From: Caldilineaceae bacterium
Lineage (GTDB): Bacteria > Chloroflexota > Anaerolineae > Caldilineales > Caldilineaceae
Assembly (NCBI GenBank): GCA_026645635.1
Contig: JAPKMV010000135.1
Span: 1 to 7,920, forward strand
Direction: 5' to 3'
DNA: 7,920 nt
Shown: piece after piece, positions 1 to 7,690 of the stretch
Layout of the letters: the number at the start of each line of letters is the position of its first letter
Numbering within the stretch: position 1 is the stretch's first letter
The notes under the pieces: model-generated
Told to the model about the DNA's origin: nothing
Database searches by the model: none
The model's input: the letters and a program-made list of their open reading frames with translations, nothing else
Position numbers and translations under genes: made by a program

Positions 1-2879
1 ACCAGGAAGCGGCGCAGGGCGTCGCTGCGCCCGGCGCCAAAGAGCAGCATGGCCTGATGCACCCGGTCGAGGGTGGTGCGCCCGGCGCGCAGCTCGAACT
101 CGGCCGGCGCCAGCCACGCCGCCACCGCAGCGTCTTCCGCCGCCAGCTCGGCAAAGAGCGACGCCTGCTGCACCCCGCGGCGGCGGGACGGCGCCGGCTG
201 CTGCACATCCTCGCGGCCAAAGAGATAGCGGGTGCGTTCGCGCACCGGCAGCAGCCGCGCATTGCCGCCCTTGACCTCGACCAGATGTCCCAACGTTTCC
301 AGATGCGCGCCCAACCCTTGGGCGATCTTGCGGGCGGCGTCGTATTCGAGCGCATAGCCGCCGGGCGTCTTCCTCTTGCCGCCGGCGCCTTCTTCCGCGT
401 CGTCGTCATCGTCGTCGGCGTCGGCTTCGACGTCGTCGGTGGAGAGCGTCCACAGCCACATGGCGGTGAGGCGGGCGTCTTCCTCGAAGCCGGCAGTGTC
501 GGCGCCCTCGAAGACCATCGCCAGCGCTGCCTTGGAGACCGCCGCCCACACGTGTTCCAGATACTCGCCCAGGGTGACGACCTCGCCGCTGGCCTTTTCG
601 ACGCGGCTGTAGCGGGAGAAGATTTCCAGCGCCGGGCCGAGACAGGCGAAGATGGCGTCGGCGCCGACGACGCCTTCGCTGGCAAGGCGGGGCAGCCAGG
701 TGTGAATGCGCTGAGGAAGCTCATGCAGGATATTGCGCCAGTCACCAACAGTAACGATGAGCTCGCCTTCAGCATTTTCGCGTGGACGACAAATCAAATG
801 CACCGACGATGCCAATCTTGCTTGGCCTTGCGCAGCGACACGTGCCGCCATTTCGGTATCGATGGGCCAGGAACCTGAAACAATCCAGCCAGCATCGATT
901 ACTGCACCAAGAATCGCCTCCCAACTTGCCGTCGATTTGCTTGCAAAGACAATGGCGCCAATGCCATTTGGCTGCAAGACCCGACGACCTTCGGAAAACG
1001 CTCTTGTCAATTCCCGTTCGTAGAAGGCGACGTCCTTTTGTGACGTGCTCAGATAATGGGGCCGGTCAACCACAATCTCTTCGGATTTGGGCACCAGGTC
1101 AGGTCGAAAACTTTCGATGCCCTGGTCAAAAAGAACTCGCTTCATCCAGACATAGAAATAGTCAGAGAGGTGAGAGTAAGGAACTGCATCGTAGTAGGGT
1201 GGATCCGTGACCCAGGCGTCAGCCGTGTCGTCCGCAAGTGGAGAGGCAGTCGCCGAGGCTTGCTGCACCTGCCCGCTTTGTTCCATGCCGATTGCTTGAG
1301 ACTCGCAGACTTTGGCAATCCACTCAATTACACCGTCCCAACTACCGGTGCTGCCAGAAAACGGATTTACCTCAGCGTAATCCCAAATCATACCAAGCGC
1401 TTGCCGCCCAAACGTCCCCGTATTCTTTTCCCCCGTGGTATGCCAACGAGCGAGTGTTGAACAAGCATCGGCCTGGCGACCAATGGCAACGGCGAACAGT
1501 TGAAGAAGTAAATCCCTAATCTCAGCACTGGCATGTTTGCTGGCGTCCCGGGCTAATCTGGCCAAAGTCGCGAGTGCAAGCCCTTGACGACTGCTATAGA
1601 CGTCCCCCCATGATTCCATGCCATAGAGCGGAATGCTGATACGGCGTATTTCATTGAGCGAGATCAACTCGTTCGGAACCAAAGATAGCTGTAGCCCCTG
1701 TGCTGACTGTTGGCGTATAAGTTCTGCAGAAGCACCCTTTACCGCAACGAGGTCTTGTTCTAAAGGAAGCCGATATGTCCTTCCTGATTCACCTTGCTTG
1801 ATAGTCACAACGCAGAGTAGACGGCTAGAATCTGCGCCGCCGCGACGTGACTTGAGTTGCTCTCGAACGCGCTCGACTGGTGTGGTATAGCCGCAGCACG
1901 GACAGGTTGCATGTCCACGTTGGACAGTTCCGTCAAACTTCGGAGATGTGACTTCACCATGCGAACCAGTTCCGTCTGTCCACCTTTTGTGCTGGCGCAC
2001 CATAATCCGAATGTCTATGTTTCTGGTCTGTTGATCTGGGACGAGTCGAAATGCAACGCTTCTGCCAGCCTTTTTTGCCACCCACAGCGAACGCAATAAT
2101 GGCACTTCCGCCCCACACCCCGGCCCTTCGCACACGATCGTCCGCGCCCACAAATAGGCGATCGGCGTCGCCCCGTCCGCATCTTTGGGGTAGAAGGGCG
2201 CCAGTTCCTTTTCCGCCTCCTGCTTGATCCACTCGCCCCATTTGCGCACCTCGTCGGCCAGCCGCTGCCCATATTTCGGGATGTATTCCAGCACCACCTT
2301 GTTGAGCAGCACCGCCACCGGGTTGAGATCGCTGGCAAAGGCGTCGGCGCCCACGCGCAGCGCCTCCAGCGGAATCGCGCCGCCGCCGGCAAAGGGATCG
2401 ACGACGAGCGGGCGCGTGCCGGGCAGCCCGCCCAGCGCCGCATGCGCCGCCTGCGTCAGCGTGCGCGCCGTGTTCAGGAAAGGTTCACGTGTGCTGTTGT
2501 CCCAGTTGGCGAAGTCGGCGATCAGGTGAAAGAGCGCCCGCTGCAGATTGGCGTCGTCGTCGAGCCGCGCCGGTTCCTTCTGCCAGGCGATGAAGTCGGG
2601 CGTGCTCTCGGCGCTCAACAGCTTGAGGCGGTCGTTGTGCAGCCAGCGGCGCATTTCCGTGCGGGCAGCCTCCCGAAATGCGGGCGGGCACGCCGCATCC
2701 GCCGGCGCCGGCCACAGCGAGGCACAGAGCACCGCCCGGCACGCGGCCAGCGGGCGCCGCGCCCACCAGATGTGCAGCGTGGAGATGTGCCCATGCCGAA
2801 TCGACTTCTCGCGGCGGGCGTGGGCGGAGATGCGCTTGATGGGCAGGTCGACTTCGATGAGACGTTTGGGATAGGTCAT
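1..2879 (-). CDS. DUF1156 / zinc-ribbon DNA methyltransferase (partial, runs off left edge)
   Basis: I translated most of this frame by hand and it is open from the ATG at 2877-2879 to the window edge: 959 codons with no stop. An in-frame TGA at 2895-2897 makes this ATG the only likely start. The N-terminus is DUF1156-like, with STLHIWWARRPL at 33-44. Motif I for S-adenosylmethionine binding is DPFAGGG at 161-167, followed by SDLNP at 183-187. Cys pairs at 250/255 and 326/328/329 (CPCCG) form a probable zinc ribbon. The catalytic DPPY is at 559-562. The roughly 400 residues between motifs I and IV leave room for a target-recognition domain, an alpha-like order. DPPY favours N6-adenine methylation. 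An acidic run (D822-D827) and a basic KRK precede the C-terminal part. The best match is the COG1743 type of adenine-specific methylase. It probably marks host DNA as self for the linked helicase. The gene is near full length for the family. Its centre differs sharply in GC from both ends. Confidence 0.92.
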   Translation of the reverse strand, partial: MTYPKRLIEVDLPIKRISAHARREKSIRHGHISTLHIWWARRPLAACRAVLCASLWPAPADAACPPAFREAARTEMRRWLHNDRLKLLSAESTPDFIAWQKEPARLDDDANLQRALFHLIADFANWDNSTREPFLNTARTLTQAAHAALGGLPGTRPLVVDPFAGGGAIPLEALRVGADAFASDLNPVAVLLNKVVLEYIPKYGQRLADEVRKWGEWIKQEAEKELAPFYPKDADGATPIAYLWARTIVCEGPGCGAEVPLLRSLWVAKKAGRSVAFRLVPDQQTRNIDIRIMVRQHKRWTDGTGSHGEVTSPKFDGTVQRGHATCPCCGYTTPVERVREQLKSRRGGADSSRLLCVVTIKQGESGRTYRLPLEQDLVAVKGASAELIRQQSAQGLQLSLVPNELISLNEIRRISIPLYGMESWGDVYSSRQGLALATLARLARDASKHASAEIRDLLLQLFAVAIGRQADACSTLARWHTTGEKNTGTFGRQALGMIWDYAEVNPFSGSTGSWDGVIEWIAKVCESQAIGMEQSGQVQQASATASPLADDTADAWVTDPPYYDAVPYSHLSDYFYVWMKRVLFDQGIESFRPDLVPKSEEIVVDRPHYLSTSQKDVAFYERELTRAFSEGRRVLQPNGIGAIVFASKSTASWEAILGAVIDAGWIVSGSWPIDTEMAARVAAQGQARLASSVHLICRPRENAEGELIVTVGDWRNILHELPQRIHTWLPRLASEGVVGADAIFACLGPALEIFSRYSRVEKASGEVVTLGEYLEHVWAAVSKAALAMVFEGADTAGFEEDARLTAMWLWTLSTDDVEADADDDDDDAEEGAGGKRKTPGGYALEYDAARKIAQGLGAHLETLGHLVEVKGGNARLLPVRERTRYLFGREDVQQPAPSRRRGVQQASLFAELAAEDAAVAAWLAPAEFELRAGRTTLDRVHQAMLLFGAGRSDALRRFL
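721..2100. other. Low-GC block inside the methylase gene (compositional mosaic)
   Basis: Counting G+C by hand in 60-base rows gives 735 of 1380 bases (53%) here. The left flank (361-720) has 247 of 360 (69%) and the right flank (2101-2820) has 501 of 720 (70%). The change occurs within about one row at each end, and the reading frame continues through both joins. The block encodes about residues 261-719, including the second half of the zinc ribbon, the putative target-recognition region and DPPY. Replacement of the gene's centre by recombination with a lower-GC homologue is the simplest reading. Confidence 0.7.
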
Positions 2880-2897
2880 GGCGAGGCTCGAGATTCA

Positions 2898-2911
2898 GGG
2901 CGCTGGCGCCC
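2898..2911 (-). repeat. Short GC-rich hairpin between toxin and methylase genes
   Basis: The minus strand reads GGGCGCCAGCGCCC just after the toxin stop. It can form a 5-bp GC stem with a 4-base loop. There is no T-run after it, so it does not look like an intrinsic terminator. It could stabilise transcript ends or damp read-through. The methylase start just beyond has no clear Shine-Dalgarno sequence. Confidence 0.3.
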
Positions 2912-2916
2912 GGTGT

Positions 2917-3306
2917 TCACCACCGTTCGAGGGCAAGGTGATCGACGGCAGTGAAATGCCCGTCGCGACTGACGACGGTCAGGTCATGCTGGCGCGCAAT
3001 CGCGGCAATCCAGATATCGTTTTCGGGAATCGGCGTGCCTGCCTGGCGCAGCGCCGCTTTGACTCGGCCGTAAGTGGCTGCCGTCGTCGCGTCACAACCG
3101 AGAACGACCGACGCAGCCCCGAGCGCATCGATGCGTGCAACATTCTCGGCGACCCGCGCAGAATTGCGAGCACCGTAGTAGAGTTCGCCGAGGACGATGC
3201 TGCACAGAAAGACCTCCTGCGCCGCGCCGAGCCGATCGAGCACAGCCGCGTCCTCGCCCAACACGGCAATGACAACGTTCGTGTCAAGCAGATACCTACC
3301 ACTCAT
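2917..3306 (-). CDS. vapC: PIN-domain ribonuclease toxin (VapC type)
   Basis: A 129-residue protein with the PIN nuclease signature. The N-terminal LLDTNVVI gives acidic residue D8. GELYYGA gives E41, ENDIWIAA gives D97 and SRDGHF gives D115. Together these form the acidic metal-binding pocket of VapC-type ribonucleases, which cut RNA (often tRNA) when freed from their antitoxin. Length and residue spacing are normal, so the toxin looks intact. I chose the ATG at 3304-3306, which overlaps the end of the antitoxin gene by 11 bases and suggests translational coupling. A TTG at 3313-3315 would add three residues and is less likely. The gene ends 37 bases before the methylase start, so the pair sits inside the helicase-methylase operon. 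Its RNA target cannot be read from sequence. Confidence 0.9.
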   Translation of the reverse strand: MSGRYLLDTNVVIAVLGEDAAVLDRLGAAQEVFLCSIVLGELYYGARNSARVAENVARIDALGAASVVLGCDATTAATYGRVKAALRQAGTPIPENDIWIAAIARQHDLTVVSRDGHFTAVDHLALERW

Positions 3307-3523
3307 GAACGTCAACCTGCTCGCAGCCCTGTTCGATTGCCAGGCTCATGGCTTCCAGATCGGCGCTGGGAACCGTTCCGGCAAAACGCAGCAGATGGCG
3401 CCCTGTGACACCGCGCCGGGGTTTGGTATCCAGCGCACGGACCAAGGCGAGAACCTGTGCCTGAAGGTCTTGCGGCAACGCCTCAAAATGTTCGATGACT
3501 TCGGCTACCAGGGAATCTGGCAT
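3296..3523 (-). CDS. Small antitoxin-like protein paired with PIN toxin
   Basis: A 75-residue protein directly upstream of, and overlapping, a PIN-domain toxin gene. This is the usual antitoxin-first order. The N-terminal half is a predicted helix rich in Ala, Leu and Glu (about 5-31). The C-terminal half has LLRFAG (44-49) and AIEQGCEQVD (62-71), ending HEW. This pattern is familiar to me from short antitoxin-like proteins next to VapC toxins, but I cannot name a Pfam family with certainty. The likely role is to bind and block the neighbouring nuclease and possibly repress the pair's promoter; no classical DNA-binding motif is evident. The ATG at 3523 is supported by an AAGGA ribosome-binding site at 3534-3538, ten bases upstream. 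The gene starts 60 bases after the helicase stop. Confidence 0.8.
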   Translation of the reverse strand: MPDSLVAEVIEHFEALPQDLQAQVLALVRALDTKPRRGVTGRHLLRFAGTVPSADLEAMSLAIEQGCEQVDVHEW

Positions 3524-3565
3524 CGTTGCGTGTTCCTTTGCTCATGGACAGATGACGCGCACAGC

Positions 3566-3577
3566 ATTGTATCATAC
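3566..3577 (-). promoter_or_regulatory. Candidate -10 box and small operator for the toxin-antitoxin pair
   Basis: Between the helicase stop (3584-3586) and the antitoxin ATG (3523) the minus strand reads GTATGATACAAT. This contains two overlapping -10-like hexamers, TATGAT and TACAAT. It also holds an odd-centred palindrome GTAT-G-ATAC (3569-3577), a shape often seen where antitoxins repress their own promoter. CAGC/GCTG arms flank it slightly off-centre. No good -35 box sits at the usual spacing, so this is a weak prediction of a separate toxin-antitoxin promoter. Confidence 0.3.
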
Positions 3578-3583
3578 TGGCTG

Positions 3584-6500
3584 TCACCACAGCCCCATGC
3601 ACTGGCGCGCCTTCTGGAGCAGCGCTACCAATGCTGTCATGTCTCCGGCGGCTGCCTGCTGCTTGACGAACTCGGTGAGCATCATCTTGTAGTCGAACAC
3701 CTGGCCGTCGCGCGGCGCCGGCTTGCCCTGGATGATGACCTTGTGCACGCCGCCGCGTTGATAGTGCTCTTCGACGGCCTCGGGATAGCGGGCGATATAT
3801 GCTTCGACGATGGGCCAGGGCAACATGTCCTCAATCTCGACATCCCAGCTCTTGCCGCCCTTGTCCTTGAAGTCTGGTCGTTCCAGTTGAAAGAAGTGGC
3901 GATTTCTTTGGGCGCCAAAGCGGGCCATCGCCTCCGCCGCCATCAGGCCCGGGGCGTCGCCGTCGAGCATGACGACGAACTTGATGCCCTCTTGTTCCAA
4001 CGCCTGCATCACGCCGAAGTCGGGCGCCATTTTCTTGGCGCCGCGGCTCGCCACGATGCGCACGCGGCCATTCTCCAGGAGATCGACGCCGGTCGTCTCC
4101 TTGTGAAGCTGTGCTGCCAGATCCAGGTAAACTTTGTCGCTGACTCCTTCGACCAGGATGTTGAATTCGCCCAGGTCGTTGAGCCTGGCCTGGACGAAGC
4201 TCTGCACGGCCTGCGCCACAGGGCTGGGCGGCGCGGCATCCAGCGCTGCTGCCGCGTCCATGATGGACTCCGCGTCGACTCGGTACTGGATCACCTCTTG
4301 CATCGGCTCCCAGCGCATCCGCACCGGGTCGCAAACACAGTAGGGAAGGGGGTCTGGGGCCGTGGCGCAGTTGAAGACAACGTAGAGCCAGTAGTCGTCC
4401 TTCAAGCGGTATGCCGTCTGATATTCATGGCCTGACAAGGCTACCTGGCCGACGGAGGCGCGTCCTTTGACTTCGATATAGCGTACAGTCACGGCGATGG
4501 CGGGGTCTTCTGTGCTGTATTTGCGGGAGATGAGGTCGAAGCCCTTGTTCTCCCGCTCCACGCTTTCGACCTGCCAGCCGCGGGCCGTTTCAAACCGGAT
4601 CACGGCGTCGACGGCAATGCGCTCGATCTCATCGTCGCGCACCATCGGCGCAATGTTGGGCGCGTTGCGCTCAGGATGCGGCAGCACCCAACTGCGTCCC
4701 ACCTGCCGGATGTTGTCGATGGTGCAGTGGCGCTCCTGGGCCAGTTCCCGGCGCCGTCGTTCCAGCCGGGTGTTCAGTTCATCCAGCCTGTCCTCCGTCT
4801 GTTTGAGATTTGCCTTGACCAATGGGTCGTCATTGCCCGCCTGAAGGGATGACCACAATTCAGCCAGGCGAATCTGCTGGCGCTGGATCAGCGCGTTGAT
4901 GCTGGCCTCCATGTGTCTGGCGACGACATCAATTTCGCGCTGGCGGGTCTGGCTAATCTCGTCGAGAAAGCCCGCCAGCTTTTGGTCAAAGAGCGCCTGC
5001 TCTTCATCCAGCAGTACAGGAAGGTGGATGTCGGTGGGTGGCAGCGCACCCGCTTGTGCTGGGATCAAGTCGAGAAACAAGGTCGGCTGGCGCACCGCCA
5101 TGGCGCCGTCTGGCCCGATTTCCACCACAAAAAGCCGCTCGTGCAGTGTGCGCCCGCGGCCGTCCTTGACCGCAACCGCAAAGAGGTCAAGACAGGCCGG
5201 CGCTTCACGGTTCAAGTCATAGAAGACAGCGCCCCTTTCCAGATCAGACTGGGCGCGTGTCCACATTTCGCTGCGCACGCTCTCGAAGAGGGGGTGTCCC
5301 GGCGTCACCCATTCCAATGTCGGATCCGCTTCGAACAGCTTCTTGTCGAAGGCGATGCGCTTGTACTCACGCCCCAACACGCCGAAGCGGGCTTCCTGCT
5401 CGTGGCCACGTTCGAGCAAATGCGCCGGCACGCGATCCAGCAGATACACATGCTCCTGGCGCGGCGCCTTTCGTGCAAACAAGCCGATCTCGGGTGCGGC
5501 GCGCACAAAGAAATCCTCGATCACCTCAGGGACCAAACGGCGCTCTTTGGCTTCTTCGGCTTTGCCCAGCACGGCAGCCAGGTTCAGTTCGCGTTTTGCC
5601 AGCCCCTCCAGGGCCGACTGCGTCAACGAGCGGAAGTGTTCGAGGTCAACTTCTTGCACGATGCGGTCTTTGATCACGTCCTCGGAAAGATTGCGTGCAT
5701 ACATCTCACGCACCATGCGCTCGAGTTGATTGGACGGGAAGACATCCCCCAGCACGTTGAACACCGTGCCCATGCCGTAGGGGTCCAGGTCTTGCTCGAT
5801 CGCACGCACGCGCTCGAAGAGTTTCTGGAGCACGCGCCCTTCGCGCGTGTTGGTGGCGACAAAATTGACGATGAGACAGTCGCGCTCTTGACCGTAGCGG
5901 TGGATGCGCCCCATCCGCTGTTCCAGGCGCACCGGATTCCAGGGGATGTCATAGTTGATCATGAACCAGCAGAACTGGAGATTGATCCCTTCGCCTGCTG
6001 CTTCGGTCGCCACCATCACCTGGCAGTTGTCGCGAAATTCACGCTCGGCGGCGATGCGCGTGCCAGGGGTGTCCCGGTCACCGATCTTCATGCCGCCGTG
6101 GATTTGCGTCACGGTGAGTCCCCATTCGCGCAGTTTGCCCAGGGGACGGCCGTCGCGGCCGTCGGCAGCCAGATAATCCAGGGTGTCCTTGTGCTCAGTA
6201 AAGATCAGCACTTTCATCTTGGGATCGCTGAAGACGCCCTGTTGGGTCAGGCTCTCTCTGAGCTTGGTCAGCTTGGACTCAACTTCACGGGTCTCGAGCA
6301 TCTTGGCCTGGGCAATCAAGCGGGTCAGGGCGACGATCTCATCGCGAATGACGGCGGGGTCGATGACGGCGACGACAGCCTCCAACTCGTCCAGAATCTC
6401 CTGCTGCTCGTCCTCCGGCAGGTCGTCGAAGTCTTCGGGAACCCGGCGTGCAATTTGCTGCTGGCGATAACGATCCGGGGCGGCCAGGATCTTCTCACGG

Positions 6501-7690
6501 TTTGCCGTCATACGCTCCAACGTTCGGCGCGCGGCATAGACGCTCGATGCAGCGCGGCGCTGCAACATCGCCATGGTAAAGCCGATAGCACGACCGCGGG
6601 CGCTGCTGTCCCGCGCCGCCTGCTCTGATTGGTTGCTTACAAAGCTGAACAGCGCCTCGTAGAAGTCCCACTCGTCGTTGTCGATCTTGAAATCGACCGT
6701 CCGCACATTGCGCTTGGTGAAGAGTTTCTTGACTGCACCGGTTTCCGGATCAGGGAAGGTCACCAGCGCCTCCTTGACGCGGCGCAGATAGAATGGCGCC
6801 TCCTGCTCCCGAATGGCCATCTGCAGACTTTCGACATCGCCGTAAACATCCCGGTCCAACAGCCGCAGGAAGCGTGCAAAATGCTGCGGGTCGCCCTTGT
6901 GCGGCGTTGCCGTCATGAGTAAGTAATGGTCCGTTCGTTCCCGCAGCGCCTCCCCAAGTCGATAAGCCAGTGTCGGATCATTCTCTCTGGGGCTGCTCAT
7001 TTTGTGAGCTTCGTCTACGATAACCAGATCCCATTGGCTGCGCAGGAGGCTGTCACGAGCATCGTCGATGCGCGATACCCAAGAGATGGAGGTGATGACC
7101 TGATCCTTGTCTTGCCAGGGGTTTTGACCGTAGCTGGCGCGCAGGATGGCGCCGTTGAGGATGTCAAAATGAACCCGAAATTTGTCGCGCAGTTCGCGTT
7201 GCCACTGAAACGTGAGATTGGCAGGTGCGACAATCAGGATGCGTTTGACCAGGCCGCGTGCCTTCAGTTCTTGAATCAACAGCCCTGCCATGATCGTCTT
7301 GCCTGCCCCTGGATCGTCGGCCAGCAGGAAGCGGATGCGCGGCGACTTCATGAAGTAGTCATAGACCGCTTCGAGTTGATGGGGCAGCGGGTCAATCCTG
7401 GCAATGGACAGTGCGAAAAACGGATCGTATTCGTATGCCAGCCCCAGGCGCAGCGCCTCGATGCCCAGGCGAAAGCGTGTGGGATCGCCATCAAATGGTT
7501 TGGTCGCTGGGCTGATCTCGAGTTGCGCCAACTGGTTCGGGAGCAGGATTTTTTCGTATGTGCGACCGGAGACGAGACCAGAGCCGATCAGCTTCAGGTT
7601 CGCACCAAACGGTGCGACAAGCAGAATCTTGACCGGCTCTGGAAAGAGGGTGCTGTGTACGATTGCATTGGGCTGTAAGTGCTCAAGCAT
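3584..7690 (-). CDS. SNF2/DEAH-type helicase with DUF3883-like domain and C-terminal TOPRIM-like module
   Basis: A 1368-residue, probably cytoplasmic ATP-driven DNA translocase. Helicase motifs are complete. Walker A DPGAGKT is at 126-132 and DEAH at 226-229. Motif III MTATP is at 259-263, motif V ATEAAGEGIN at 561-570, and motif VI QRMGRIHRYGQ at 591-601. The N-terminus (MLEHLQPNAIV...) resembles the start of the family of large helicases that end in DUF3883. Residues about 896-988 are rich in heptad-like charged residues, probably a coiled coil. Residues about 1022-1140 look like DUF3883, with a possible PD-(D/E)XK pattern (D1052, E1073, K1075). From about 1176 a TOPRIM-like segment follows: ILVEGVSDK (E1181) and MLDGDAPG (D1243, D1245). 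Relatives without this tail would end near residue 1140, so the protein is about 230 residues longer. The ATG at 7690 is preceded by an in-frame TGA. Its role is probably anti-phage defence, inferred from the nearby methylase. The helicase call is secure; the nuclease roles are inferred. Confidence 0.93.
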   Translation of the reverse strand: MLEHLQPNAIVHSTLFPEPVKILLVAPFGANLKLIGSGLVSGRTYEKILLPNQLAQLEISPATKPFDGDPTRFRLGIEALRLGLAYEYDPFFALSIARIDPLPHQLEAVYDYFMKSPRIRFLLADDPGAGKTIMAGLLIQELKARGLVKRILIVAPANLTFQWQRELRDKFRVHFDILNGAILRASYGQNPWQDKDQVITSISWVSRIDDARDSLLRSQWDLVIVDEAHKMSSPRENDPTLAYRLGEALRERTDHYLLMTATPHKGDPQHFARFLRLLDRDVYGDVESLQMAIREQEAPFYLRRVKEALVTFPDPETGAVKKLFTKRNVRTVDFKIDNDEWDFYEALFSFVSNQSEQAARDSSARGRAIGFTMAMLQRRAASSVYAARRTLERMTANREKILAAPDRYRQQQIARRVPEDFDDLPEDEQQEILDELEAVVAVIDPAVIRDEIVALTRLIAQAKMLETREVESKLTKLRESLTQQGVFSDPKMKVLIFTEHKDTLDYLAADGRDGRPLGKLREWGLTVTQIHGGMKIGDRDTPGTRIAAEREFRDNCQVMVATEAAGEGINLQFCWFMINYDIPWNPVRLEQRMGRIHRYGQERDCLIVNFVATNTREGRVLQKLFERVRAIEQDLDPYGMGTVFNVLGDVFPSNQLERMVREMYARNLSEDVIKDRIVQEVDLEHFRSLTQSALEGLAKRELNLAAVLGKAEEAKERRLVPEVIEDFFVRAAPEIGLFARKAPRQEHVYLLDRVPAHLLERGHEQEARFGVLGREYKRIAFDKKLFEADPTLEWVTPGHPLFESVRSEMWTRAQSDLERGAVFYDLNREAPACLDLFAVAVKDGRGRTLHERLFVVEIGPDGAMAVRQPTLFLDLIPAQAGALPPTDIHLPVLLDEEQALFDQKLAGFLDEISQTRQREIDVVARHMEASINALIQRQQIRLAELWSSLQAGNDDPLVKANLKQTEDRLDELNTRLERRRRELAQERHCTIDNIRQVGRSWVLPHPERNAPNIAPMVRDDEIERIAVDAVIRFETARGWQVESVERENKGFDLISRKYSTEDPAIAVTVRYIEVKGRASVGQVALSGHEYQTAYRLKDDYWLYVVFNCATAPDPLPYCVCDPVRMRWEPMQEVIQYRVDAESIMDAAAALDAAPPSPVAQAVQSFVQARLNDLGEFNILVEGVSDKVYLDLAAQLHKETTGVDLLENGRVRIVASRGAKKMAPDFGVMQALEQEGIKFVVMLDGDAPGLMAAEAMARFGAQRNRHFFQLERPDFKDKGGKSWDVEIEDMLPWPIVEAYIARYPEAVEEHYQRGGVHKVIIQGKPAPRDGQVFDYKMMLTEFVKQQAAAGDMTALVALLQKARQCMGLW

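Noticed and set aside
57..878. Plus-strand open frame of 273 codons near the left edge
   Set aside because: It is antisense to the methylase, whose frame is continuous here and matches the family; the plus-strand product has shadow-like composition.
2070..2076. A AAA AAG heptamer in the methylase frame, matching the dnaX-type -1 slippery sequence
   Set aside because: It is in the correct phase, but there is no obvious upstream Shine-Dalgarno-like stimulator and I did not see a clear downstream stem. The -1 product would end after about 38 residues, so it is probably a chance match in a Lys-Lys pair.
3307..3315. TTG start for the PIN toxin, three codons upstream
   Set aside because: The ATG at 3304-3306 gives the usual short VapC N-terminus and an 11-base overlap with the antitoxin; the TTG adds only three non-conserved residues.
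3197..4435. Plus-strand open frame of 412 codons across toxin, antitoxin and helicase end
   Set aside because: It is antisense to three well-supported genes and their intergenic gap, and contains no recognisable motif.
4913..6628. Long plus-strand open frame of 571 codons opposite the helicase
   Set aside because: It lies entirely antisense to a helicase with every conserved motif. Its translation is rich in His, Arg and Gln with no recognisable domain, as expected for a shadow frame in GC-rich DNA.
6926..7678. Plus-strand open frame of 250 codons opposite the helicase N-terminus
   Set aside because: It is antisense to the Walker A, DEAH and N-terminal regions of the helicase and has no domain of its own.
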